In this document: positions 34,347-42,961 of the stretch, in pieces
Numbering within the stretch: the first letter of the stretch is position 1
Layout of the letters: every line of letters begins with the position of its first letter
NCBI GenBank assembly: GCA_024277025.1
Contig: JAJRWA010000042.1
Span: 1-44,101 of the forward strand
Source of the DNA: Candidatus Krumholzibacteriota bacterium
Lineage (GTDB): Bacteria > Krumholzibacteriota > Krumholzibacteriia > LZORAL124-64-63
Reading direction: 5' to 3'
DNA: 44,101 nt
The notes under the pieces: generated by a model
What the model saw: the letters and a program-made list of their open reading frames with translations, nothing else
What the model was told of the DNA's origin: nothing
The model's database searches: none
Program-made: the position numbers and the translations under genes

Positions 34347-36350
34347 ATGGACGTCAGCGGAAGCAGTAAGAGTCTGCCCGAAAACGCATATCGCAAACTG
34401 GAAGCGGGCGAGCAGTACACGCCGGTCGTGCCGGCTTCGACCATTGTGCCCGAGTTGACGGCCTATTCGCTGGCCTGGGGTATCGGCTTTGCCATCCTCT
34501 TTTCGGCGGCCAGCGCGTATCTCGGCCTGAAGATCGGCCAGGTCTTCGAGGCCGCGATCCCGATCACGATCCTGGCCATCGGGCTGAGTTCCAAGAAGGC
34601 GAACGCCCTGCAGCAGAACGTGATGATCCAGTCCATCGGATCGGCGTCCGGTGTGGTTGTGGCCGGGGCCATCTTCACCCTGCCCGGTATCTACATTCTC
34701 GGCCTGGCCGAGAAGACGAACTTCATGCAGATGTTCCTGGCCTCGCTGCTCGGTGGCTTCCTGGGCATCCTGCTGCTGATCCCGTTCCGCCGCTACTTCG
34801 TCAAGGACATGCACGGCGAGTTCCCGTTCCCCGAGGCGACGGCCAGCACCGAAGTGCTGATGGCCGGTGAAGCGGGCGGCGGCCAGGCCGGACTGCTGCT
34901 CAAGAGCGGTGCCGTGGCGGCCGGTTACCAACTGATCAGCCAGACGTTCGGCGTCTGGCGGGAGACCTTTTCCACGACGGCTTTCGGCTGGGGGAGGTCC
35001 GTGTCCGCGAGCCTGCGCCTGGAGTTCAACATGATGACCGAGGCGGCCATTGTCGGGCTCGGTTACATCATCGGGTTGCGCTACGCCCTGATCATCGCCT
35101 GCGGCTCGTTCCTGGCCTGGTACGTGATGACGCCCATGATCGGCCTGCTGGGCAAGGGCGTCATGGTCAATGGTGAACTGATCGCGGTGCCGCAGATTCT
35201 GGGCATGAGCACCGGTGACATCTTCTACAACTTCGTGCGGCCCGTGGGCATCGGCGCCATCGCCATGGCGGGGCTGATCGGCGTCTGGAAGAGCCGTGAT
35301 ATCATCGTCGGCGCGGTCAAGCTCGCCAGCCAGGCCGGCAAGCAGGGCGCGGGCGAGGCCGAGACCGAGCGCACCCAACTCGACCTGCCCATGAATCTGG
35401 TGACCAGCGGCCTGATCCTGACCTTCGTCGCCGTATTCGCCTTCTTCCTGTTCTCGGTCAAGGTGACCCTGGTGCAGGCCATTGTCGGTTTGGCCGTGGT
35501 GGCCGGGATCTCGTTCCTGTTCACGACCGTGGCGGCGCGCGCGATCGCCATCGTGGGCACCAATCCGGTCTCTGGCATGACCCTGATGACCCTGATCATC
35601 AGCTCGGTCATTCTCAAGGCGGCCGGCCTGAACGGCCCCGACGGCATCGTTTCGGCCCTGCTGATCGGCGGCGTGGTTTGCACCGCCCTGAGCATGAGCG
35701 GCGGTTTCGTCAGCGATCTGAAGATCGGTTACTGGCTGGGCACGACGCCCCGGGTGCAGCAGAAGTGGAAGTTCCTGGGCACGGTCGTCTCGGCGGTATT
35801 CGTCACCCTGGTGATCATGATGCTGGCCAAGACGCCGGGCTTCACCGGGCCGGAGGCCCTGGCCGCACCGCAGGCCAACGCCATGGCTTCGCTCATCGAG
35901 CCGTTGATGACGGGCCAGTCGGCGCCCTGGCTGCTGTACATGGCCGGCATGTTCATGGCCCTGATCCTCGAGTGGACGGGCTTGCCTGCCCTGGCCTTCG
36001 CTCTGGGCATGTACCTGCCCCTGGGCATCAACACCCCGGTGTTGGCCGGCGGCCTGATCGCCCACTTCGTGGCGCAGGGCGGCAGCAAGGAAACCCAGGC
36101 CAAACGCAAGGACAAGGGCACCCTGATGGCCAGCGGCTTCGTCGCCGGTGGCGCGATCATGGGCGTGTTGGCGACCACGGTACGTTTCATCGGGGCCCAC
36201 CAGACCGGTGATCTCCACTGGAGCGTCGAGCACGCCCTGGGCATGACCCACTGGGTGGAAGAGAATCCCCTCTCGGCCGTGTTGACGCTGGTTTGCTTCA
36301 TCGGCCTGGGACTGTATCTCTATCTGGGCGCCCGCAAGGTCGAGGAGTAG
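34347..36350 (+). CDS. OPT-family oligopeptide transporter
   Basis: The 667-residue inner-membrane protein is almost entirely hydrophobic, with about 14-16 helices. It opens with the OPT pattern PELTAYSLAWGIGFAILFSA, then SAYLGLKIGQVFEAAIPIT, GEFPFPEATASTEVLMAGE, GWGRSVSASLRLEFNMM and a C-terminal GVLATTVRFIGAHQTGDLHW. Bacterial members import oligopeptides, or in some branches metal chelates, using the proton gradient. GGAGG upstream supports the ATG at 34347. The divergent pepT gene favours a peptide substrate. A terminator follows the gene. Confidence 0.92.
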   Translation: MDVSGSSKSLPENAYRKLEAGEQYTPVVPASTIVPELTAYSLAWGIGFAILFSAASAYLGLKIGQVFEAAIPITILAIGLSSKKANALQQNVMIQSIGSASGVVVAGAIFTLPGIYILGLAEKTNFMQMFLASLLGGFLGILLLIPFRRYFVKDMHGEFPFPEATASTEVLMAGEAGGGQAGLLLKSGAVAAGYQLISQTFGVWRETFSTTAFGWGRSVSASLRLEFNMMTEAAIVGLGYIIGLRYALIIACGSFLAWYVMTPMIGLLGKGVMVNGELIAVPQILGMSTGDIFYNFVRPVGIGAIAMAGLIGVWKSRDIIVGAVKLASQAGKQGAGEAETERTQLDLPMNLVTSGLILTFVAVFAFFLFSVKVTLVQAIVGLAVVAGISFLFTTVAARAIAIVGTNPVSGMTLMTLIISSVILKAAGLNGPDGIVSALLIGGVVCTALSMSGGFVSDLKIGYWLGTTPRVQQKWKFLGTVVSAVFVTLVIMMLAKTPGFTGPEALAAPQANAMASLIEPLMTGQSAPWLLYMAGMFMALILEWTGLPALAFALGMYLPLGINTPVLAGGLIAHFVAQGGSKETQAKRKDKGTLMASGFVAGGAIMGVLATTVRFIGAHQTGDLHWSVEHALGMTHWVEENPLSAVLTLVCFIGLGLYLYLGARKVEE

Positions 36351-36382
36351 CCCGGACGGCTCGAAATGGATTCACCAGTGAC

Positions 36383-36409
36383 GGGCCGCCGGTGATTCGG
36401 CGGCCCTTT
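36383..36409 (+). terminator. Rho-independent terminator after the OPT gene
   Basis: GGGCCGCCG (36383-36391) pairs with CGGCGGCCC (36398-36406) around a six-base loop and is followed by TTT. It is 33 bases after the OPT stop codon. The T run is short, so efficiency may be moderate. Confidence 0.65.
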
Positions 36410-36447
36410 GCTGAACCGTACCTGTCATCCTGCCAGTGGAGAAGAGA

Positions 36448-36933
36448 ATGAACTGTCCCTGCGGATCAGAACAAACCTATGCCGAGTGCTGTGAACCGGT
36501 CATCAAGGGCGAGCGCCAGGCCGCCACGGCGGCCGAGCTCATGCGGGCCCGCTACACGGCCTACACCCAGGTCGAGATGGATTTCCTGCACGCCAGCCTG
36601 CATCCGGACCATCAGGGGGACAACGACCCCGAGAGTTCCCGCGACTGGGCCGAGAACTCCGAGTGGCAGGGGCTGGAGATCATCGAGACCAGGGCCGGGG
36701 AAGCGGACGATGATCACGGCAAGGTCGAGTTCATGGCCACCTACACCCACGAGGGACAGCAGCAGGTCTACCACGAAGTGGCCGAGTTTGATCGCGTCGA
36801 CGGGCAATGGTATTTCAAGGAAGGCGTGCCCGGCGTACGCAAGCCCATTGTGCGCGAGGAACCCAAGGTCGGCCGCAACGATCCCTGCCCCTGTGGCAGC
36901 GGCCGCAAATTCAAGAAGTGCTGTGGCCAGTAG
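36448..36933 (+). CDS. YchJ-like SEC-C motif protein
   Basis: The 161-residue protein has a zinc-binding SEC-C motif at each end: [15 protein letters not shown] at the start and [17 protein letters not shown] at the end. Between them is the YchJ/NTF2-like middle domain ([40 protein letters not shown]). The C-terminal motif is the same zinc module that ends SecA. The molecular function of YchJ-family proteins is not established; chaperone or export-related roles have been suggested. The ATG at 36448 is preferred to the GTG at 36436 because GGAGAAG lies before it. The outer-membrane barrel gene starts directly after its stop codon. Confidence 0.9.
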   Translation: MNCPCGSEQTYAECCEPVIKGERQAATAAELMRARYTAYTQVEMDFLHASLHPDHQGDNDPESSRDWAENSEWQGLEIIETRAGEADDDHGKVEFMATYTHEGQQQVYHEVAEFDRVDGQWYFKEGVPGVRKPIVREEPKVGRNDPCPCGSGRKFKKCCGQ

Positions 36934-38739
36934 ATGTGCGGCCGGGCGGGCAGGCGGCTGATCCTGGCGCTGCTGCTGCTGGGGCTGGCCGGTGCCGCAA
37001 GTGGTGCGGAGACGCCTTCTGATACGACGGCGGTCGATTCGGCCGGGGCTGCCGAAATCGACGGCAGTTGGCTGACCCGGACCCTGAAACGCTATTTCGG
37101 CGGGGGCAAGCCGCCCGGTGAGCCCCTTGAAGGCCAGGCGGTCGAGATCGTCGACGCCTACGCGAAATACCTGGGCAAGCCCATCGAAGTGGTGATCGTC
37201 AACCAGGTGGCCCGCTTCGACCGCAGCTGGAGCAGCGGCCACGGCACCAGTCAGCGGTTGTTCGATACGGCGGCCAAACCGTTCCAGACCTACACCCGGG
37301 ACAGCACGATCCGGCAGTACATCCTCTTCCACGAAGGGGAGGTCGTCGACCCGTTCCTGATTGCCGATACCGAACGCATGCTGCGCAGCCTGGATTTCAT
37401 CGAAGAGGTGCGGATCATCATCGTGCCGCTTCTGGGTGAGATCGAGTCGGTGGCCATCGTCGTGGAGACCCGGGATCGCTGGCCGATCGGAGTGGCCGCG
37501 GTCGTCAAGGACGTGGGCCGCTATGAAGTGAGCCTGTATTCATCCAATGTCGGCGGCATCGGACTGCGTTTCGAGAACCGGGTGATCTACCGGGATGATC
37601 GCGAGCCGAACCTCGGCTACCGGGGCAGCCTGCGCAAGTCGAACCTGGGGGGCAGCTTCGTCGATGGCGTCGTCGAGTTCGAGGATTCGTACCGCCGAAA
37701 CCACCTCGGTCTGGGGCTGGAAAGAGAGCTATCTCACCCGTCGATCAAGTGGGTCGGCGGTATTTCGTGGCTGCGCACCCGGGAACGGGATGCCGGGCCG
37801 GACCCGAACAAGCAGGAACTGGGGGATGCCTGGCTGGGCCAGGTGATTCCCCTGCGGCCGCGGCCGGTCACCAGCGGCACGGCCCGCCCGGTTCTGGTTC
37901 CCGCCGTGCGTTTCAATCGGCGCACTTTCCTGGATCGGCCGGTCGTCAGCCGGGATACCCTGCGACAGTATCACAACAACCAGAACTATCTGGTCGGATT
38001 GACCTATCAGCGCTTCAAGTACTACCGGACCAACTACCTGTTCGAAATGGGGGAAACCGAAGATGTGCCCTCCGGGGTCGTGCTTAAGGTTTCGGGCGGC
38101 TATCAGGACGGCGAATTCCACGATCGCGCCCAGGCCTTTTTCCAGTCGAGCTATTATGCCGCCCGGAGCCGCGGGGATCTGGCCTTCCTGCGTCTGGATC
38201 TGGGCGGTTTCTTCCGCAGCGGGGAATATGAAGACGGCAGCCTGATCGCGAAGGTCGCCTACTTCACGGCTCTGCGCATGCGGGGGAACTGGCGTTCCCG
38301 TTTCCTGACGGTGGTCAGTTACTATCGCGCGATCAACCGGGTTTCCGATCGGGTCCTCAGGCTGGGCGACGCCTCGGATATTCGGGGGATGGACAACAAT
38401 CGCGTGGCGGGCAATCAGCGTCTCGTGGGCACGTTCGAGTACAGGGTGTTTCCAGCCTGGTCGGTCATGGGGTTTCGCTTCCTGCTGCTCGGTTTCCTGG
38501 ATACCGGGGTGGTGGCCGGCGAGCACGACCAGCTGCTGCGGTCCAAGTTCTATGCGAGTTCAGGTCTGGCGGTCCGCATCCAGAATCCGGAACTCGTGTT
38601 TCCGCCCCTGCAGTTGCGGGTTGCCATCCGCAACAGCATCGACGATAAAGGGGTTCTGGTCGGGTTCCGCGTCGGCGGCGAGGATTCGCCCGAGATTCTT
38701 GTGCCGGGTGCCAGGCCCGGCGGTTTCAGCTTTCGCTAG
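36934..38739 (+). CDS. outer-membrane POTRA/beta-barrel (BamA/TamA-superfamily-like) protein
   Basis: The 601-residue protein begins with a signal peptide (LILALLLLGLAGAASGAE). A POTRA-like region of about 150 residues follows: TIRQYILFHEGEVVDPFLIA, then TERMLRSLDFIEEVRIIIVP, the typical strand-helix-strand wording, and VAIVVETRDRWPI. The remaining 400 residues are alternating, Arg/Tyr-rich strands (GLRFENRVIYRDDREPNLGY, LVGTFEYRVFPAWSVMGFRF) like an outer-membrane barrel. BamA and TamA are longer with more POTRA units, so this is a smaller relative, perhaps for assembling or secreting particular proteins. It starts immediately after the SEC-C gene stop codon, implying coupled translation. 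The C-terminus ends FSFR rather than in an aromatic residue. Confidence 0.8.
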   Translation: MCGRAGRRLILALLLLGLAGAASGAETPSDTTAVDSAGAAEIDGSWLTRTLKRYFGGGKPPGEPLEGQAVEIVDAYAKYLGKPIEVVIVNQVARFDRSWSSGHGTSQRLFDTAAKPFQTYTRDSTIRQYILFHEGEVVDPFLIADTERMLRSLDFIEEVRIIIVPLLGEIESVAIVVETRDRWPIGVAAVVKDVGRYEVSLYSSNVGGIGLRFENRVIYRDDREPNLGYRGSLRKSNLGGSFVDGVVEFEDSYRRNHLGLGLERELSHPSIKWVGGISWLRTRERDAGPDPNKQELGDAWLGQVIPLRPRPVTSGTARPVLVPAVRFNRRTFLDRPVVSRDTLRQYHNNQNYLVGLTYQRFKYYRTNYLFEMGETEDVPSGVVLKVSGGYQDGEFHDRAQAFFQSSYYAARSRGDLAFLRLDLGGFFRSGEYEDGSLIAKVAYFTALRMRGNWRSRFLTVVSYYRAINRVSDRVLRLGDASDIRGMDNNRVAGNQRLVGTFEYRVFPAWSVMGFRFLLLGFLDTGVVAGEHDQLLRSKFYASSGLAVRIQNPELVFPPLQLRVAIRNSIDDKGVLVGFRVGGEDSPEILVPGARPGGFSFR

Positions 38740-38752
38740 GAGTGGTGGCGTC

Positions 38753-39832
38753 TTGCGGCAGGTCTGGATAGGCAGGAAAGGGGAGAGTTCGGTTCTCGAA
38801 CTCCGTGAGGGCGCGAGCCCTGAGCCGGGACCCGGCCAGGTCAAAGTGCGTGTCGCTGCGGCTGGGGTGAATTTTGCCGACATCATGATGAGGCGCGGTC
38901 TCTATCCGGACGCGCCTGCCCTGCCGGCGGTACCGGGCTACGAGGTGGCCGGCGAAGTCGTGGCCGTCGGGACAGGGGCCGACCCCGCCTGGGTGGGGCG
39001 TTCGGTGGTGGCCATGTGCAACTTCGGGGGCTACAGCGAGGAGATCTGCTTGAACGAGGCGATGGTCTGGCCCGTGCCCGCGGGGATTGATATGGTGGCG
39101 GCGGCCGCCTTGCCGGTAAACTACCTGACGGCCTGGCAGATGATCAGGGTGATGGCGCCAGCGGGGTCCGGTGACACGGTCCTGGTCCATTCGGCAGCCG
39201 GGGGCGTGGGGCAGGCTGTGGTTCAGCTCTGCGGCCTGAGCGAAGTGACCGTGCTGGGTTCGGCCTCACCGGCCAAACACAGCCTGCTGCGGGCCCAGGG
39301 CCTGGTGCATGTCTTTGATTCGCGGGCCAGGGACTTCGCCGCAGCGGTCCGCGTGGCCACCGACGGTCGCGGCGTGGATATCGCCCTGGAACCGCGCAAC
39401 GGCCGGTGGATCATGGAATCGTACCAGAGCCTGGCCAAGTGCGGCCGCCTGGTCCTGTTCGGGTTCTCGGCCGCGGCCCGGGGGCGTCGCTCCGGCACGC
39501 TGTCGGCCCTGCGGACCCTGGCCGGGGTGCCGTGGCTGAAGCTGAATCCGATCCGTCTGATGAACGACAACAAGTCCCTCGGCGGGGTGAATCTGGGCCG
39601 GATGTGGGACCAGCAGGCCCGCACGGCCCGGTGGATGGAAAGCCTGCTCGAGTTGCTGGCGGCCGGCCGGATTGCGCCTGTCATCGATCGGGTGCTGCCG
39701 TTCTCGGCGGCAGCTACAGCCCACGATCGTCTGGAGAATCGTCAAAACATCGGTAAGGTCATTCTGGTGCCCGATGGCTCCTCGCTTCGGGACGACCAGC
39801 CGCAGTCAACGGAAGAGGCACTCGAATCGTGA
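38753..39832 (+). CDS. medium-chain dehydrogenase, quinone-oxidoreductase/VAT1-like
   Basis: The 360-residue protein is a zinc-independent medium-chain reductase that would use NADPH to reduce a quinone or enal. VAAAGVNFADIMMRRGLYP and PAVPGYEVAGEVVAVG belong to the quinone reductase branch, and VLVHSAAGGVGQAVVQL is the nucleotide-binding motif. The C-terminal wording (NPIRLMNDNKSLGGVNLGRM) is typical of VAT1-like members. The TTG at 38753 is the best start, with AGGAG overlapping the preceding stop codon. It ends with a 4-base overlap with the glycosyltransferase gene, so it is in the envelope operon, though its chemical link to that pathway is unclear. Confidence 0.88.
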   Translation: MRQVWIGRKGESSVLELREGASPEPGPGQVKVRVAAAGVNFADIMMRRGLYPDAPALPAVPGYEVAGEVVAVGTGADPAWVGRSVVAMCNFGGYSEEICLNEAMVWPVPAGIDMVAAAALPVNYLTAWQMIRVMAPAGSGDTVLVHSAAGGVGQAVVQLCGLSEVTVLGSASPAKHSLLRAQGLVHVFDSRARDFAAAVRVATDGRGVDIALEPRNGRWIMESYQSLAKCGRLVLFGFSAAARGRRSGTLSALRTLAGVPWLKLNPIRLMNDNKSLGGVNLGRMWDQQARTARWMESLLELLAAGRIAPVIDRVLPFSAAATAHDRLENRQNIGKVILVPDGSSLRDDQPQSTEEALES

Positions 39833-40569
39833 AGATTTCGGTGGCGATCATCACTCACAATGCCGCGCCAGAGCTGGCTCGCTGCCTGGCGTCGGTGGCG
39901 TTTGCCGACGAGATCGTGGTGGTGGACCAGGACAGCAGCGACGATACGGCGGCGGTCTGCGCCCGGCACGGGGCGGTGCTGCACCAGAGTCCCTGGCTGG
40001 GCTTCGGGCCGACCAAGCAGAAAGCCGTCGCGCTGTGCCGCAACCGCTGGGTCCTGAGCATAGACTCGGACGAGGAAGTGACGCCCGAACTGCGGGCGGC
40101 CATCGAGGCCCTGCCGGCCGCACCGCCGCCGGCCGCGTTCGCGGTCAACCGCCTGAGCCGTTTTCTGGGTCGTTGGATTCACCACTGTGGGTGGCATCCG
40201 GAATACGTGGTTCGCCTGTTTGATCGGGAGCGGGCAGGCTTCAACGACAAGCCGGTGCACGAGGCGATCGAGACCGCGGGTGAGGTGGGTCGGTTGTCGG
40301 GCCTGATGCTGCACTACACCTACGAGACGATGGAGCAGTATATCGACAAGCTCAACCGCTACACCACCCTGGCCGCCGAACAGATGCACGCGGCCGGCCG
40401 GTCGGCCAATCTCTGGCAGGCATTCGCGCGGTCCAAGGTCACTTTCTGGCGCATGTATGTCCTGCGTGGCGGGATCCTGGACGGCGGACCGGGACTGGTC
40501 CTGTGTCTGTCCTCGGGCTTTTACGTGCTCGCCAAGTATGTCAAATTGTGGCGGATGGGGACCCGGTGA
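39829..40569 (+). CDS. family 2 glycosyltransferase, WaaE/KdtX-like LPS core type
   Basis: The 246-residue enzyme has a GT-A fold: ISVAIITHNAAPELARCLAS at the N-terminus, then the DQDSSDDT sugar-nucleotide segment, SIDSDEEVTPELR (the DxD-equivalent) and FLGRWIHHCGWHPEYVVRLF. KPVHEAI and MLHYTYETMEQYIDKLNRYT match the lipopolysaccharide core beta-glycosyltransferase branch (WaaE/KdtX-like). It probably adds a hexose to the inner core. It begins with GTG overlapping the previous stop by 4 bases, and its own stop overlaps the next gene by 4 bases, so three genes are tightly coupled. Confidence 0.9.
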   Translation: MKISVAIITHNAAPELARCLASVAFADEIVVVDQDSSDDTAAVCARHGAVLHQSPWLGFGPTKQKAVALCRNRWVLSIDSDEEVTPELRAAIEALPAAPPPAAFAVNRLSRFLGRWIHHCGWHPEYVVRLFDRERAGFNDKPVHEAIETAGEVGRLSGLMLHYTYETMEQYIDKLNRYTTLAAEQMHAAGRSANLWQAFARSKVTFWRMYVLRGGILDGGPGLVLCLSSGFYVLAKYVKLWRMGTR

Positions 40570-41645
40570 AGGTTCTGGTCACGCGTACGGACCGGCTGGG
40601 CGATCTGGTATTGTCGCTGCCGGTGTGGCAGCTGTTGAAGCAGGCTCGGCCAGACTGGGAGCTGCACGCCATGGTGGCCCCGGCCACGGTGCCGGTCGTG
40701 GCCAATGATCCGCACATCGAACGGGTCTGGACCTGGCATGACGGCATGACCGCCGCGGCGGTCCAGGCCCTCGAGGCGGAACTCGCGGCAGAGAATTTCG
40801 CGGCGTCGGTGATGCTGCAGTACCGGGGCCAGCTCGCCGCGGTGCTGCGTCGGGCAGGGGTGCGGTGGCGCTATGGCCCCCTGTCCAAGTGGTCCAGTTG
40901 GCTGCGACTCAACCGCGGTCAGCGCCAGAACCGCTCGGCGGGCGACCGGCATGAGATGGATTTCAATCTGGACCTGGCGCGGCGCCTGCTCGCTGACCAC
41001 CACTGCGCTGTTCCGGTTGATGGACCATGCGGGCCGCAAATCCATCTGGATACGGGCCAGCAGCGGGGCACGCGGAATTTTCGGACCGAGTTCGGGGTCG
41101 GGGGGGCTGCGGTCGTCCTTATCCACCCGGGATCGGGTGGGTCGGCCCTGGACTGGGAACCGGAACGCTTTGCCGCCGTTGCCAATCGTCTGGCCGGTGA
41201 CCCGGGACAGAGGGTCTTTGTCACCGGCGGTGAGCCTGATACCGCCGTGGTCCAGCAGGTGGCGGCGAACCTGGATCCAGCCGTGACCGTACTGCTGGGC
41301 CGGTATGATCTGGGTGGATTTCTGGCGGTGCTGGCCGCCGGTGACTTATTTATCGGACCGTCGACCGGGCCTCTGCATCTGGCCGCCGCCCTGGGCGTGC
41401 CGACGTTGGGTCTGTTCCCGCCGGTGCGGACGATGCATCCGGATCGCTGGGGCGCGCGCAGCTTCGCCGTGACCGGCGGGCGGGACCTGGTGCCGGACGT
41501 GAGTTGCCCGGCCAGGCGTCACTGTCGGTTGGAGCGCTGCGCAGAGTACAGTTGCATGGACCGGATTCCGGTGGACGCCACGCTGGCGGCCGCCCGCGGG
41601 ATCCTGCAGGAGACCGGAGCCGGGCAACCCGGCCGGGGAGGATGA
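40566..41645 (+). CDS. family 9 glycosyltransferase (LPS heptosyltransferase-like)
   Basis: The 359-residue protein starts VKVLVTRTDRLGDLVLSLPV (GTG as initiator), the classic start of ADP-heptose:LPS heptosyltransferases, and ends its catalytic part with IHPGSGGSALDWEPERFAAV and FIGPSTGPLHLAAALGVPTL. Family members transfer heptose to Kdo or the inner core on the cytoplasmic face. Specificity (I, II or III) is not readable. A cluster of cysteines near the C-terminus (CPARRHCRLERCAEYSC) is seen in part of the family. It overlaps the preceding glycosyltransferase gene by 4 bases. Confidence 0.9.
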   Translation: MKVLVTRTDRLGDLVLSLPVWQLLKQARPDWELHAMVAPATVPVVANDPHIERVWTWHDGMTAAAVQALEAELAAENFAASVMLQYRGQLAAVLRRAGVRWRYGPLSKWSSWLRLNRGQRQNRSAGDRHEMDFNLDLARRLLADHHCAVPVDGPCGPQIHLDTGQQRGTRNFRTEFGVGGAAVVLIHPGSGGSALDWEPERFAAVANRLAGDPGQRVFVTGGEPDTAVVQQVAANLDPAVTVLLGRYDLGGFLAVLAAGDLFIGPSTGPLHLAAALGVPTLGLFPPVRTMHPDRWGARSFAVTGGRDLVPDVSCPARRHCRLERCAEYSCMDRIPVDATLAAARGILQETGAGQPGRGG

Positions 41646-41648
41646 ATC

Positions 41649-42749
41649 TTGAGAACGCGTCACACATTGAGAATCGCCAGAGGTCTGGCCCTGGGGTTGA
41701 CGTTGATCGTTGGTTTGACGGCTTCGCTGGCGGTGGCCCAGGCCGATCAGGGCGATCCGGACCGGATCAGCGAACTGCGTGCGGGAATGAGTCTGGCGAA
41801 GAAAGCCGGGGCCAAGGGGCAACTGCCGGGGGCCTGGTGGAATCTGGACAAGCGCCTGGATGACGCGGAAAAGAACGGCGCGACCGACGAGCAGTGGCAG
41901 CAACTGGATGTTGATGTGCAGCGCCTGCAGAACGCCGCCGAGTTCATCGCCCGCCTGCGCAAACAGAAGAGCGGCATGGAGGCCCTGCTGGGCCGCTTTG
42001 ATCAGGCCCTGCACGAGATCGGCGCCCTGTATGGTCTGGCCCCGGACCCGCGCCTGTCCGGCACGCCGGCTGCCCAGGACCTGTTGGAGCAGCTGAATAG
42101 CCAGAACCTGCAGCGGCAGATTCTGGTCGATTCCCTCACGGTGACCAATCGCCGCCTGCGCAGCATGGTGGAGACCAAGGTCATCTACCAGGATTCGATG
42201 ATTACGGCCCTGCAGGTCGAGGTCAGTGCCCTGCACCAGAAACTGTGGGAGACCGAGCTGCGGGCCGGAGTCGCGGAGGCGGATCGCTCGGCGGCCGAAT
42301 CCGTGCTCAGCCGCAAGCAGCAGCGTGAAGAAGCCATCGCCGGACTGCGGTCGTCCCTGGCCGCGGACGAAGGTGAGATCCTGCTGACGCCCGAGGGGGC
42401 GATCGTCATGCGCGTGTTCGGGATTTCCTTCGGCGTGGGCAGCGCCGACCTGAAGGCCGGGCAGCAGCCTCTGATCACCAAGGTGGCCGCCGCGGTGCGG
42501 CTGTTTCCGGGTGCCGAACTCCGGGTCGAAGGACACACCGACGATACCGGCAGCCGCGAAGCGAACCTGCGCCTGTCGCGCCGGCGGGCCGAGACGGTCG
42601 CCCGGGTGCTCGAAAAGGAACTGGGTCTTGCCGCCGAGACCATTTCCACCGAGGGGTTCGGTCCCGATCGACCGCTGGCGCCAAACAGCACGGCCGAAGG
42701 ACGAGCGCGCAACCGCCGCATCGACGTGGTCATCAGTGGGGATTTCTAG
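41649..42749 (+). CDS. OmpA-family peptidoglycan-associated outer-membrane protein
   Basis: The 366-residue protein begins at TTG with a GGAGGA site upstream. It has a signal peptide (residues 1-30, ending SLAVAQA), a long helical, probably coiled-coil region (about 40-230; for example DEQWQQLDVDVQRLQNAAEF) and a C-terminal OmpA domain. That domain shows FGVGSADLKAG, LRVEGHTDDTGSREANLRLS, RRRAETVARVLEKE and EGRARNRRIDVVI, the diaminopimelate-binding set. It has no beta-barrel, so it is likely a periplasmic spacer linking envelope layers. It follows the heptosyltransferase gene by 3 bases and ends the run. Confidence 0.92.
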   Translation: MRTRHTLRIARGLALGLTLIVGLTASLAVAQADQGDPDRISELRAGMSLAKKAGAKGQLPGAWWNLDKRLDDAEKNGATDEQWQQLDVDVQRLQNAAEFIARLRKQKSGMEALLGRFDQALHEIGALYGLAPDPRLSGTPAAQDLLEQLNSQNLQRQILVDSLTVTNRRLRSMVETKVIYQDSMITALQVEVSALHQKLWETELRAGVAEADRSAAESVLSRKQQREEAIAGLRSSLAADEGEILLTPEGAIVMRVFGISFGVGSADLKAGQQPLITKVAAAVRLFPGAELRVEGHTDDTGSREANLRLSRRRAETVARVLEKELGLAAETISTEGFGPDRPLAPNSTAEGRARNRRIDVVISGDF

Positions 42750-42853
42750 CGTCTTAAACTGCTTGAAATGAACGAGATTCTGATTGAATGTCACAGAATG
42801 ATCGCGGTTGATAGCTGGCGACACCAGTCTCGCGCCTAATTGTCACTTGCGGT

Positions 42854-42881
42854 TTGACAAACATCGTTGGCTTGCTACTAT
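42854..42881 (+). promoter_or_regulatory. sigma-70-type promoter for the MscS gene
   Basis: A perfect TTGACA (42854-42859) is followed after 16 bases by TACTAT (42876-42881), 80 bases before the MscS start. The surrounding 212-base interval is AT-richer than the genes around it. It separates the MscS gene from the envelope operon. Confidence 0.6.
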
Positions 42882-42961
42882 TCGCGACTGAATATCGATT
42901 GCAGAGTAGAAGACTCTGGTAGTTTTTGCAAATCCAAGACCTTGACCTGGAGGGAAAGACA

